The notes beneath the pieces were generated by a model. The model saw only the letters and a list, made by a program, of their open reading frames with translations, had not been told where the DNA came from and did no database searches. Made by a program: the position numbers and the translations under genes. A DNA stretch of 64,000 bases from Myxococcales bacterium (GTDB lineage Bacteria > Myxococcota_A > Polyangia > Polyangiales > Polyangiaceae), in assembly GCA_016794345.1 (NCBI GenBank), contig JAEUKE010000138.1:62001-126000 (forward strand), read 5' to 3'. Shown in pieces: positions 43,082-51,256 of the stretch. Position 1 is the first letter of the stretch. Each line of letters opens with the position of its first letter.

Positions 43082-44454
43082 GGCGGCCTTCGATCATCCT
43101 CGCGCTCACCGCGCTGATGGCGTGCCAGAGCCTTGTGGACGTCGATCTGGGAGCGGGCATCGGCGCGCCGTGTGGGACGAACGACGAATGTCAGGGGTCG
43201 AGCTGCCTCGACGGGATCTGCACCGTGCGGTGCGCAGACGACGCGGGCTGCCCCGGTGGAACGGTCTGCTCGCGTGAGATCTGCGAGCTTCCGCTCCGCG
43301 TCGGCTACGTCTATCCGTTCCCCGTCTCGCAAGACGAGCTCGCGCAGTCGGTGGATCTCGGGCGGATCGGGGTCGAGGCCGAGCTCGCTTACGTCAGCTC
43401 CGTCGCGGTCGAGAACAAGCCGCTCGCGGCCGAAGCGACCGACGCCGCGCTCGATCTCGTGGCGCAGGGAAGCTCGGTGATCGTCGCGACGTCGTCGGGG
43501 CAGGCGCAGGCGTTTGCGGCGCTCTCGGCGGCGAACCCCGAGCTCAACGTGCTCGTGCTCGACTCGCCCGTCGCCTCGGCCGACCTCACGTCGGTCGCGC
43601 CGCGGATGTACCAGGCTTATTACCTGGCCGGCTTCGCGGCGGCGCGGAAGTCCGCGACGCGCCGGCTCGGGATGATCGGGTCGGTGCCCACGCCATCGGT
43701 CATCGCGCGCATCAACGCGTTCGCCCTCGGCGCCCGCCGCGCGCTCGAGCCTCAGTCGCTGCAAGCGACGATCGAGGTCCGCTGGATGGGCGACTGGCAC
43801 GACACCGGCGCGCCGGTCGAGAACGAGACGAAGGAGGTGCGGGACACGCGCGACCTCCTCCTCGCCGGCGCGGATGTCGTCGCGCACACGCTCGACAACA
43901 ACATCCCGCTCACGTCGATGCGTTACATCATCGACAAGGACCAGTCCGACGCGATCACGAGCGGCTTCGCCGTCGCGGCGAACCTCGCGGCAGGCTGCGA
44001 GGGGGCGGCCTCGCCGGAGTGCATCGGATCGGCCTACTACAGCTGGACGCCGATCCTGAGCGCGGCGTTTCAGATCATCCAGCGCGAAGAGGAGCTGGGC
44101 GGGTTCCTTCGAATGGGGATCGCAGTCAGCGAGGCCGAGAGCGCGGTGGGGTTCCGCGTCGGTGCGGCTGCGCCTGCCGGCGTCGATACCGAGATCGACG
44201 CGATCCGCGCGGAGCTGTTGAACGAGGAGGGAGTCGGGCCGATCTTCGACGGGCCGATCGTGTCCGTCCGCTGCTCTCAGCTGAACGACAACCAGACGCC
44301 CTGCGTCGCCGAGGGCGAGCGCCTCTCCGAGGAAGGGCTCGCCCGCATGTGCTGGTACATCGACGATGTGGGGCTGGTCGAGCGGCAAGGCGGGACCGAC
44401 CTGCCGGCGGTCGTGCCCGCGGGCTGCGAGGCGTCGCTGCCGCCGGTCGACTGA
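43078..44454 (+). CDS. Bmp/PnrA-family binding lipoprotein with Cys-rich N-terminus
   Basis: A 458-residue lipoprotein. GTG 43078 overlaps the previous stop, with GGAAGGG upstream; lipobox LMAC. A disulfide-type segment follows at about 35-75 (CGTNDECQGSSCLDGICTVR, CADDAGCPGGTVCSREIC), then the Bmp fold known from ABC nucleoside-binding proteins (RVGYVYPFP, ANPELNVLVLDSPV, YQAYYLAGFAAARKSATRRL, GMIGSVPTPSVIARINAFAL, GADVVAHTLDNN). No permease or ATPase genes are adjacent, so it may act as a sensor for the neighbouring kinase rather than in transport. The Bmp domain ends in a Cys-containing extension. Ligand unknown. Confidence 0.82.
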   Translation: MRRPSIILALTALMACQSLVDVDLGAGIGAPCGTNDECQGSSCLDGICTVRCADDAGCPGGTVCSREICELPLRVGYVYPFPVSQDELAQSVDLGRIGVEAELAYVSSVAVENKPLAAEATDAALDLVAQGSSVIVATSSGQAQAFAALSAANPELNVLVLDSPVASADLTSVAPRMYQAYYLAGFAAARKSATRRLGMIGSVPTPSVIARINAFALGARRALEPQSLQATIEVRWMGDWHDTGAPVENETKEVRDTRDLLLAGADVVAHTLDNNIPLTSMRYIIDKDQSDAITSGFAVAANLAAGCEGAASPECIGSAYYSWTPILSAAFQIIQREEELGGFLRMGIAVSEAESAVGFRVGAAAPAGVDTEIDAIRAELLNEEGVGPIFDGPIVSVRCSQLNDNQTPCVAEGERLSEEGLARMCWYIDDVGLVERQGGTDLPAVVPAGCEASLPPVD

Positions 44455-44468
44455 GGCCGCGCCGCTGC

Positions 44469-45470
44469 TCAGGACGAGACGAGCTGGACCAGCGTGCCGA
44501 GGTCGCGGGAGGCCGCATCTTCGAAGAGGACACGAGCGAGCGCGACGTCCTGGACGGCGAGGCCCGTCGAGTCGAAGACCGTGATCGCCTGGGCGGATCG
44601 AGCCGGCTTCTTCGTGCCGATGATGATCTCTCCGAGCGTCGCGAAGACCTGATCCTCGCGCAGGGCGCCGGTCGAGAGCGGCACGTTGATCTCGCCGGAG
44701 TGCGTCGCCTGGTGGTGCTCGTCGATCACGATGATCGCTTGCTGAAGGATGGCGGCGTCGAGCTCCTGCTTTCCGGGGGCGTCGGCACCCATGGCGTTGA
44801 TGTGCGTCCCGGGGCGCACCCAGGCCCGCTCGACCGCGCGCGTGCGTCCCGGCGTCGACGCGCAGACGATGTCGCAGCCCGCGGCCTCCTCGGCCGAAAC
44901 GACGCGGCCGCCCCAGGCGCTGGCGAAGGACTCGGCGGCTCGCGGATCGATGTCCGCCGCGAGGACCTCGAGAGCATCGCCGTAGATCACGCGGTGGGCG
45001 TCGAGCATGTAGCGAGCCTGCACGCCGCTGCCGATGAAGCCGATCGTTCGGGCGCCGGGCTTGGCGAGGTGCTTGGAGGCGACGGCGGCCGCGGCGCCGG
45101 TCCGCGCGGCGGTGAGCACGGTCGCGTCGAGGACGGCGAGGGGGAGCGCGGTGGCGGGGTCGGAGAGGATGTAGACGCCCATGACGGAGGGCAGCCCGTG
45201 GCGCTTCGGGTTGTCCGGGTGCGAGTTCACCCACTTCACGCCGGCCGCAGGCGGCGCGCCGTCGTGACCTTCGACGTACGAGGGCATGGCGCGGAAGTCG
45301 CCCGCGTGCTGCTCGAGGGAGAGGTAGACCTTGGCCGGCATCTGCGCGAGGCCGCGCGCGTGGTCGGCGAACGCGCGCTCGACGGCGGCGACGGCCTTCT
45401 CCATGGAGAGGAGGGAGCGGACGTCGGAGGCGGAGAGGATTCGGGTGCGGGTGTCTCGGTCGCTTGTCAT
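44469..45470 (-). CDS. Ornithine cyclodeaminase / mu-crystallin family dehydrogenase
   Basis: NAD(P)-dependent enzyme of 333 residues in the family that includes ornithine cyclodeaminase, alanine dehydrogenase and ketimine reductases. Visible features: N-terminal substrate part (ILSASDVRSLLSMEKAVAAV, MPAKVYLSLEQHAGDFRAMP, KWVNSHPDNPKRHGLPSVMG), Rossmann motif FIGSGVQARYMLDAH, ASTPGRTR, GADAPGKQELD and DSTGLAVQDVALA. The exact substrate cannot be told. ATG 45470 matches the usual N-terminus of the family, but the frame stays open upstream for another 175 codons up to a GTG coupled to epmA, so a fused 508-residue product is possible. No good ribosome site precedes ATG 45470. It is convergent with the binding-lipoprotein gene. 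Confidence 0.9.
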   Translation of the reverse strand: MTSDRDTRTRILSASDVRSLLSMEKAVAAVERAFADHARGLAQMPAKVYLSLEQHAGDFRAMPSYVEGHDGAPPAAGVKWVNSHPDNPKRHGLPSVMGVYILSDPATALPLAVLDATVLTAARTGAAAAVASKHLAKPGARTIGFIGSGVQARYMLDAHRVIYGDALEVLAADIDPRAAESFASAWGGRVVSAEEAAGCDIVCASTPGRTRAVERAWVRPGTHINAMGADAPGKQELDAAILQQAIIVIDEHHQATHSGEINVPLSTGALREDQVFATLGEIIIGTKKPARSAQAITVFDSTGLAVQDVALARVLFEDAASRDLGTLVQLVSS

Positions 45471-45995
45471 GCGGGCGGCGAGCTTACCCTCAGCGCTCGC
45501 GTTTGTTGACCTCGTGGCCGGGTCGCGGTGGCGACGGCGAGGCAGGAGCGCGCGCGCCACGTCGTCTCGGGGCGCCTCGAACACGGCGGCGATGGCGCGG
45601 ATGGCCTCTTCGGTGCGGCGGCCCACGCCCGGTGCGTGCACGCCTGCGCGGGCCGCGAGCAGCGCGCTCGGCGCGCCCGCCGCCAGGTCGTCCGATGTGC
45701 CGTCGCCCCCGAGCCGGAGCAGGAGGTGATACGCCGCGAGCCACGCCATCCATGGTTCGCGGCCGCCGCGCTCGGCTGCGGTCCGCAGCGCGGCCGCTCG
45801 AGCGCGGATCTCCGCTTCCGCCATCGTCTCGAGCTCGCGCAGCGCGCCGGGGAATCGCGATGCCAGGTCGCGCAGCTGCGCGCGCGGGGCCACCGGCCCT
45901 CCGGCTCCGCGCTCCATCCGCAGCCGCGCGAGCGCCTCGTATTTGGCTGCAAGCGCCTCGAGCCCTCGCGACGACGGCCAGTCGCCCGGTGTCAC
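45471..45995 (-). CDS. Hypothetical protein between epmA and the cyclodeaminase, in frame with the latter
   Basis: GTG 45995 overlaps the epmA stop as GTGA, and the sequence (LEALAAKYEALARLRMERGA, LRELETMAEAEIRARAAAL, WMAWLAAYHLLLRLGGDG, VGRRTEEAIRAIAAVFEAP) is helical with strong third-position G/C, so this is a real gene. There is no stop before the cyclodeaminase ATG. Coding quality drops in the last 12 or so codons, while a shifted frame there reads ...PGHEVNKRER and a TGA at 45490, 19 bases before that ATG. Either the two genes are fused, or one base was lost or gained near 45530-45550. Function unknown. The coordinates stop where the enzyme begins. Confidence 0.6.
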
Positions 45996-47206
45996 AGCTC
46001 GCCCGTGGGGAAGGCGATGACGCGGTCGATCTCGGGCTGGCCGGCGGCGAGCATGACGAGCCTGTCGAAGCCGAGCGCGTTGCCGGCCGCGGGCGGCATG
46101 CCCCCGGCCAGCGCTTCGAGGAAGCGCTCGTCGATCGGGTACACGGGCAGCCCGAGATCGGCGCGCTCGCGCTGATCTCGCTCGAAACGCAGGCGCTGCT
46201 CGGCGGGGTCGCAGAGCTCCCCGAATCCGTTGCAGAGCTCGAGCGACGCGGCGTACACCTCGAAGCGCTCCGCGTAGCGGTCGTCGTCCGGGCAGAGCCG
46301 AGCGAGCGAGGCCATCTCGCGCGGGTAACGCTCGAGCACGACGGGCCGGCGGCGCGCCGCCAGGGCCGGCTCGACGCGGTCGACCAGGTACCGGAAGAAG
46401 GTCTCCGGGTCGGTGCGTGCCATCTCGAGCATCGCGGATTCCTCCACGCCTGCGTGATCCTGGAACGCCTTCGTCACCGTGATCCGCTCGAACGGGCGCG
46501 ACCAGTCGAGCGCCGGCGTCTGGGCCGTGCCGAGGCCGTCGACGACCGCGCCGACGAGGGCCTCGGTGTCGGCGATCACGTCGTCCACCTCCGCGAAGCC
46601 TCGGTACCACTCGAGCATGGTGAACTCCGCGTTGTGGTGCCGGCCCGACTCGTCACGCCTGAAACAGGGCGCGAGCTGGAAGCAGCGCGGGACGCCCCCG
46701 ACCAGGAGCCGCTTCATCTGGTACTCGGGTGAGGTCGAGAGGAACCGCTCGCCCGCCGGCGTGAGCACACCGAAGGCGCCCAGGTGGAGATCCAGCCCGG
46801 GGCTCGGGACGAGCACGGGCGTCGTCACCTCGAGGAACCTCTGCTCCGCGAAATAGGCGCGCACGATCGCTGTCGCGGCCTGCCGGAGCTCGAGGAGGCG
46901 CGCCACGCCGCTCTCCGCGAAGCGCAAGGTGTCGCGCGGGTTCGTCGCTCGCGGTTGAGCGAACGCGCGGACGACGCGAGCGCCTCGCAGCGTGTGTCCC
47001 CCGTCTGCTCGCTCCAGCTTCCCCTGAGCGACCACCAGGCTCGCCTCGGGCACGTCGCCCCCGATGTCGGTCACGACGGCGCCGAGCGCGTCGTAGAGGT
47101 GGAGCACCGGAGCTTCTTGCCCGACCCATCGTGCGCGGCCGCCCACCGAGACGACGCTTCCGTCGGTCGCGAAGGGAAGGTCGCTCGGCGCGAGGATGCC
47201 GCGCAT
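45992..47206 (-). CDS. epmA: EF-P lysine aminoacylase EpmA (GenX/PoxA), with OB-like N-terminal part
   Basis: A class II lysyl-tRNA-synthetase-like enzyme of 404 residues that, in the EpmA family, attaches (beta-)lysine to elongation factor P. Motif 1 (FLEVTTPVLVPSPGLDLHLG), motif 2 region (SPEYQMKRLLVGG, CFQLAPCFRRDESGRHHNAE, FTMLEWYRGF) and motif 3 (GNALGFDRLVMLAAG) are intact. Typical EpmA is about 325 residues and lacks the anticodon domain. Here the first 100 residues (VVSVGGRARWVGQ, VVAQGKLERADGGHTLRGAR) look like a shortened OB fold. No efp or epmB is in the window. ATG 47206. Its TGA overlaps the next gene's GTG. Confidence 0.88.
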   Translation of the reverse strand: MRGILAPSDLPFATDGSVVSVGGRARWVGQEAPVLHLYDALGAVVTDIGGDVPEASLVVAQGKLERADGGHTLRGARVVRAFAQPRATNPRDTLRFAESGVARLLELRQAATAIVRAYFAEQRFLEVTTPVLVPSPGLDLHLGAFGVLTPAGERFLSTSPEYQMKRLLVGGVPRCFQLAPCFRRDESGRHHNAEFTMLEWYRGFAEVDDVIADTEALVGAVVDGLGTAQTPALDWSRPFERITVTKAFQDHAGVEESAMLEMARTDPETFFRYLVDRVEPALAARRRPVVLERYPREMASLARLCPDDDRYAERFEVYAASLELCNGFGELCDPAEQRLRFERDQRERADLGLPVYPIDERFLEALAGGMPPAAGNALGFDRLVMLAAGQPEIDRVIAFPTGEL

Positions 47207-47224
47207 CGTGAGGCTCGAGGCGGG

Positions 47225-47659
47225 TTAGTTGCCGCCGGCCCCGCCCCCGCCCGCGGACATGCCGCCGCCGGAGGTGGTGCCGCCGCCCATGCCGCCGCCG
47301 CCCGAGCTGGACGTCGTGCTGCCGCCGCTGCCGCCCATGCCGCCGCCGCCCGAGCTGGACGTGGTCGTGCCGCCGCCCATGCCGCCGCCGGTCGTGACGC
47401 CCGTGGTGCCGCCGCCGGTGCCGGTGGCCGTGGTGCCGCCCTTCGTGCAATCCGGCGAGTTGCTCGTCCCCGAAGCAGGGCAACAGATGTCGGCGTTGCC
47501 TCCGAGCTCACGCGAGCTGGTGCAGACGAGGCCCTCTTCGCAGTCGTCGTTGCCGTTGTCCACGTTGCACCGCTGGCCTTCTCCCTGGCTGGAGCAGGCA
47601 AAGGGCGCCGAGGCGAGCACGACCAACGAGAGACCAAGGAGGGCAGCCGGGATCCGCAC
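47225..47659 (-). CDS. Gly/Thr/Ser-rich lipoprotein
   Basis: A protein of about 144 residues. GTG 47659 is preferred because AGGAG lies seven bases upstream of it, while ATG 47665 is too close to that site. The leader ends in the lipobox APFAC. A short disulfide-type segment (CNVDNGNDDCEEGLVC, CCPASG) is followed by about 75 residues of low-complexity Gly, Met, Thr and Ser with repeats of GGGGMGG and TTSSS. This is a common build of small myxobacterial surface lipoproteins. The DNA of the repeats is itself near-repetitive (units of 33-45 bases). It ends 19 bases before the epmA start on the same strand. Confidence 0.8.
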   Translation of the reverse strand: MRIPAALLGLSLVVLASAPFACSSQGEGQRCNVDNGNDDCEEGLVCTSSRELGGNADICCPASGTSNSPDCTKGGTTATGTGGGTTGVTTGGGMGGGTTTSSSGGGGMGGSGGSTTSSSGGGGMGGGTTSGGGMSAGGGGAGGN

Positions 47660-47761
47660 GGGCATTCTCCTACACGAGTTTGGACGGAGGGCGTAGCCTG
47701 GAGTGCACCAGCCCTCGACAGAGTGGCGGGCAATCCGCCGGTTGGGTACGCTGTTGCCTCG

Positions 47762-48034
47762 ATGGGCGGTCCTGCCACGTTGATGCCCGAAGTGGAGGCC
47801 GAGCGTTGGGCTTCCGAGCTCGAATCCTTCGCCGACGATCGCGAGAAGCGCATCGACCTGCGGGCTGCCCGCCTCGCGCGCGAAGCGCGGCAGCTCGCCG
47901 CCTCGATCCGGGACGTCGGCAGGGAGATCCGTGACGCACGGCTGACCGACGACGTGGCCTCCACCGGGATCTTGCTGGAGAACCTGGGGTCGTTGCGGAA
48001 GCGCGCGCTCGACATGCTCGGCACCGCGCGCTGA
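47762..48034 (+). CDS. Small helical protein of unknown function
   Basis: A 90-residue protein, charged and helical (AERWASELESFADDREKRID, REARQLAASIRDVGREIRD, ASTGILLENLGSLRKRALDM), without signal or membrane segment, probably a coiled coil. ATG 47762 or ATG 47783 may start it. It lies 18 bases before rsgA on the same strand and is likely co-transcribed. I do not recognise a family. It is divergent from the Gly-rich lipoprotein. Confidence 0.65.
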   Translation: MGGPATLMPEVEAERWASELESFADDREKRIDLRAARLAREARQLAASIRDVGREIRDARLTDDVASTGILLENLGSLRKRALDMLGTAR

Positions 48035-48052
48035 CGCCTCGGTCCCAGTCCC

Positions 48053-49039
48053 ATGACGCTGGAAGAGCTCGGATTCGGAGAGGCGGAGCAGCTCGCTCTC
48101 GAACGAGGGGGCTGGGCGCGCGCGGATTGTGCTCGCGTCATCCGCGCCGAGCGAGGGCAAGTGGTCGTGCTCGGCGAGCAAGGCGAAAAGATGCTCGTCA
48201 TCCCGGGCTCGCTCAAAGGGGCCGACGTCGCGCCCACGACGGGAGACTGGATCGTCGGCTCCCCGCGCGGGGCCGTCGAGGCGGTCCTGCCGCGCAGGAC
48301 GCGGTTCGTCCGGCGCGCGGCGGGGCTGCGGACCGAGGCGCAGGTCGTCGCCGCGAACGTCGATATCGCGTTTGTCCTCACGGGGCTCGACGGCGACTTC
48401 AATCTGCGGCGCATCGAGCGTTACCTCACGCTGGTCGGTGAGAGCGGCGCGAAGGCCGTCGTCCTGCTCACCAAGGCGGCGCAGGCCGAAGACCGCGAGC
48501 TTCGCCTCGCGCAGGCCCGCACCGTGGCCCCCTCCGCGGACGTCCACGCCATCGACGTCGTCGACGGAATCGAGCCCGACGCACCTCGGGCCTACCTGGG
48601 CCCCGGCATCACCGCTGCGGTGCTGGGGTCCTCGGGCGTCGGCAAATCGACCCTCGTCAACTACCTGATGGGCCAGACCGTCGCGAAGACGAACGAGGTG
48701 CGCGAGCACGACGACCGCGGCAAACACACGACCTCACGACGAGAGCTGTTCCTGTTGCCGGGGGGCGGGGCCATCATCGACACGCCGGGCATGCGCGAGC
48801 TCTCGGTGTGGGGCGACGCCGCGTCGCTCGACGTCTCGTTCCCCGACGTCGCGAGGCTCGCGGCGTGTTGTCGCTTCCGCGATTGCCGCCACGTCCGCGA
48901 GCCCGGGTGTGAGGTGCGCGCGGCCATCGCGCGCGGCGAGCTCACCGAGGAGCGCCTGGCGAGCTACGTGAACCTCTCGGAGGAGATCGCCGCGACCGAA
49001 AGAGCTCGGCTCGAGAAGGAGCGCCGGCGTCGACGCTGA
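48053..49039 (+). CDS. rsgA: Ribosome small-subunit GTPase RsgA
   Basis: A circularly permuted GTPase of 328 residues that helps late maturation of the 30S subunit. An OB domain is at the N-terminus (VVLGEQGEKMLVIPG, TTGDWIVGSPRGAVEAVLPR); the permuted G domain has LLTKAAQAED (G4 region), GSSGVGKSTLVNYLMGQ (P-loop), a RGKHTTSRR switch and IDTPGMREL. The zinc finger CRFRDCRHVREPGCEV is complete. The C-terminal helix ends in a run of arginines. The start is ATG 48053 with only a weak ribosome site, which fits coupling to the small gene upstream. Length is normal for the family. Confidence 0.97.
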   Translation: MTLEELGFGEAEQLALERGGWARADCARVIRAERGQVVVLGEQGEKMLVIPGSLKGADVAPTTGDWIVGSPRGAVEAVLPRRTRFVRRAAGLRTEAQVVAANVDIAFVLTGLDGDFNLRRIERYLTLVGESGAKAVVLLTKAAQAEDRELRLAQARTVAPSADVHAIDVVDGIEPDAPRAYLGPGITAAVLGSSGVGKSTLVNYLMGQTVAKTNEVREHDDRGKHTTSRRELFLLPGGGAIIDTPGMRELSVWGDAASLDVSFPDVARLAACCRFRDCRHVREPGCEVRAAIARGELTEERLASYVNLSEEIAATERARLEKERRRRR

Positions 49040-49055
49040 GCGCCCGCCGTCCGGG

Positions 49056-49751
49056 CTAGCTCTCCTTCTTCTGCTCGATCGCGTTCGCGAAGAGGCTCAT
49101 GTAGCTGACGGCGCTCGTCAGCGAGAACACGAGCGATGCGTAGACGAGGATCCGGCCGATGTGCACGAGGTCGACGACGCCGAAGTCGTAGAAGAGGCCG
49201 TGCACCCGGTACGGGTAGCCGAGGATGAGGCAGATGATGCCGATCATCTGCAGGGCGGTCTTCGACTTGCCGCCTTCGCCGGCTGCGATCACGAGGCCCT
49301 CGCTCGACGCGATGGACCGGAGCGCGGTGATGGTGATCTCGCGGCTGATGAGCAGCGCGACGGCCCAGGCGGGGATGCGCCCCATCGCGGTGAGCCACAC
49401 CAGGGTGGCCGCGACGATCAGCTTGTCCGCGAGCGGGTCCAGGAACTTGCCGAGGACGCTGACGAGGCCCTGTCGTCGCGCGAGCCATCCGTCGAGGGCG
49501 TCGGTGATCGCCGCGAGCGAATAGATGCACGCTGCCCAGAGGCAGTCGCGCGGCGTGCCGAAGCTCAGGAGCACGAGCACGGCGGGGATCATGACGATGC
49601 GCGCGAACGTCAGCAGGTTGGGGAGGTTCTTCGCGTCTTGCCAGAGCGTGCGGCGCTCCTGGCGCTTGCGCTCGCGCGCGGCGCGGCGCCGGGCCCGTCG
49701 TGACACGGGCGACTTGGGATCGCTCGTCGGTCCTCCGTCGTCAGCGGCCAT
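49056..49751 (-). CDS. pgsA: CDP-diacylglycerol-glycerol-3-phosphate phosphatidyltransferase
   Basis: Membrane enzyme making phosphatidylglycerophosphate, the first step to phosphatidylglycerol. The CDP-alcohol phosphotransferase signature D-x2-DG-x2-AR-x8-G-x3-D-x3-D is complete (TDALDGWLARR, GKFLDPLADK). NLPNLLTFARIVMIPAVLVL at the first helix is typical of PgsA. It has an unusual basic N-terminal extension (SRRARRRAARERKRQERR). ATG 49751 overlaps the stop of the upstream TPR gene by 11 bases; an earlier start 14 codons upstream is possible. About 231 residues with five to six membrane segments. Confidence 0.93.
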   Translation of the reverse strand: MAADDGGPTSDPKSPVSRRARRRAARERKRQERRTLWQDAKNLPNLLTFARIVMIPAVLVLLSFGTPRDCLWAACIYSLAAITDALDGWLARRQGLVSVLGKFLDPLADKLIVAATLVWLTAMGRIPAWAVALLISREITITALRSIASSEGLVIAAGEGGKSKTALQMIGIICLILGYPYRVHGLFYDFGVVDLVHIGRILVYASLVFSLTSAVSYMSLFANAIEQKKES

Positions 49752-51207
49752 CGACGAGAACCAACCCTTCTCCCTGGAGCGACACGAGGCCACGAATCCG
49801 GCCCGGCGCGTCGCTCGGGGGGACGGCCCGAACCGAGACGCGTCCGACCCAGCCGAGCACGGCGTGCGCGCGGATGATGGACTCGTGGCCCGAGACGATC
49901 TCGAGCGAGGCGTGGCTCGGCGGTAGCGCGAGGACGAGAGGGCCGGTCCCGCGCACGTACGCGAGCGCGATGGCTTCGCTCTCCGGACCAGGCATCCTGC
50001 CGCTGTCGAGGGCCAGGCCGGCGCCGAGCGCCACGAGCATGCTCTCGCGCACCACGATGGCCTCGGCGTCGAGCGTGACGGCGAAGAGCTTGGTCCCCGA
50101 CGGCGGACCGAGGACCAGCTCGCCGACTCCCTCGAGCACCATGAGGGGCGCCGTCGACCCGCCGACGGTCTCGTCGGTCTCGGCGCCTCGAACCACGCGA
50201 TAGAGCGGTCGCGTGTTGGTCGTGCCCCGCGGGGTCAAGCTGCGGATGGCGTCGAGCCGCAGAGCCACACCCTCCTGCGCCCGCAAGAGAACGAGCCCCG
50301 AGTCGTGCACCGCGGCCGCGTGATCACGCGGGAACACGCAGAGCCCGTCGCGCGCGAGCCGCTCGGGGGAGACAGGCGCGCGGAACGCCGGCGGCGGGAA
50401 CGTCGCGGGCGGCGGCACCGAGGCCATACGAGGGGGAGGGGGCTGCGCGCTCGGAAGGGCCGCGGGCCGGGCGACGACGACGGGGGAGGGCGGCAGCGAG
50501 TCCGAAGGCTGGATGCTCGAAGGGATCGGCCAGAGGCTGCGCTTGTCGCTGGGGCCGTCCCGCCCGGGCTCGACCGCCGCCCAGGTACCCGAAGAAGAGA
50601 GCGCCTCGCCGCCTTGCTCGGTCTGGAAGTCCCGCTTGTCGATCTCCTCGAAGGCAGCGCTCATCGCACGCGAGACGGCGGCTCGATCGCCCACCGACAT
50701 CTCGCCCGGGAGCGGCGTGCTCGGCCTGGCCGACGCCTCCAGCCGCCGCGCCATCTGATGGTGACCGCCGGCCTGGAACGCGTGCCCCGCCCGCTCGAGA
50801 TCGCCGAGCCGCTGGAACGCGAGGCCGAGGTAACCCCAGGCGCGCGTGTGGCTGGGGTCGCGGACGATCACGTGCTCGAGCTCGGATCGCGCAGCGCCGG
50901 GCTGGCCGGTCTTCAAGTAACAGAGCGCGAGGTTGATCCGCGGCGTGGTCGCTTCGGGGTACGCCGCGATGAGCTCTTCGTAGATGCGGATGGCGCGCGG
51001 GTAGAGGCCGAGCCTGAAATAGACGATGCCGAGGAGGTCCTGACCCTTCGGGTCCCGGGGCTGCAAGCCGAGCGCTTGCTCGAGCTCTTGCTTGGCCTCA
51101 TGGACCCGATTGTCCTGGAGCAGCTCGCTGCCCCTGTACAAATGGAAGAGAAAGTCCTCGCCCGCGATTTCCCGCGAAGAAGGCGGCTCCAGCTCCGGGT
51201 CGGCCAT
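49741..51207 (-). CDS. TPR protein with AIM24-like C-terminal domain
   Basis: A cytoplasmic protein of 488 residues. TPRs at about 20-165 (ELLQDNRVHEAKQELEQALG, LLGIVYFRLGLYPRAIRIYE, WGYLGLAFQRLGDLERAGHA), a Pro-rich linker at about 215-285, then a beta-rich domain (VHDSGLVLLRAQEGVALRLD, VGELVLGPPSGTKLFAVTLD, VVRESMLVALGAGLALDSGR, GTGPLVLALPPSHASLEIVS) like the AIM24 family of double-stranded beta-helix proteins. AIM24 function in bacteria is not settled. Its stop overlaps pgsA, so the two are coupled. It is divergent from the lipoprotein gene at 51257, with only 49 bases between. Confidence 0.8.
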   Translation of the reverse strand: MADPELEPPSSREIAGEDFLFHLYRGSELLQDNRVHEAKQELEQALGLQPRDPKGQDLLGIVYFRLGLYPRAIRIYEELIAAYPEATTPRINLALCYLKTGQPGAARSELEHVIVRDPSHTRAWGYLGLAFQRLGDLERAGHAFQAGGHHQMARRLEASARPSTPLPGEMSVGDRAAVSRAMSAAFEEIDKRDFQTEQGGEALSSSGTWAAVEPGRDGPSDKRSLWPIPSSIQPSDSLPPSPVVVARPAALPSAQPPPPRMASVPPPATFPPPAFRAPVSPERLARDGLCVFPRDHAAAVHDSGLVLLRAQEGVALRLDAIRSLTPRGTTNTRPLYRVVRGAETDETVGGSTAPLMVLEGVGELVLGPPSGTKLFAVTLDAEAIVVRESMLVALGAGLALDSGRMPGPESEAIALAYVRGTGPLVLALPPSHASLEIVSGHESIIRAHAVLGWVGRVSVRAVPPSDAPGRIRGLVSLQGEGLVLVDGR

Positions 51208-51212
51208 GAAGG

Positions 51213-51241
51213 CTGACTAGGGTAGTACAGAAGACTAGAAT
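51213..51241 (+). promoter_or_regulatory. Promoter candidate in a 49-bp divergent gap
   Basis: CTGACT (51213-51218), 17-base spacer, TAGAAT (51236-51241); five of six matches in the -10. The message would have a leader of only about ten bases before ATG 51257. Confidence 0.35.
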
Positions 51242-51256
51242 CCGCTCCCCTCCCTC

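Noticed and set aside
42412..44454. A 680-residue start for the Bmp lipoprotein
   Set aside because: The upstream part is the PEGA gene in another frame. GTG 43078 gives a lipoprotein signal and the GTGA coupling.
44019..45509. A 496-codon plus-strand frame opposite ornithine cyclodeaminase
   Set aside because: Antisense to a clear enzyme, with shadow-like composition and no domain.
47225..48727. A 500-codon minus-strand frame spanning the Gly-rich lipoprotein and part of rsgA
   Set aside because: Only the last 144-146 codons have a lipoprotein signal and ribosome site; the rest is antisense to the small helical gene and rsgA.
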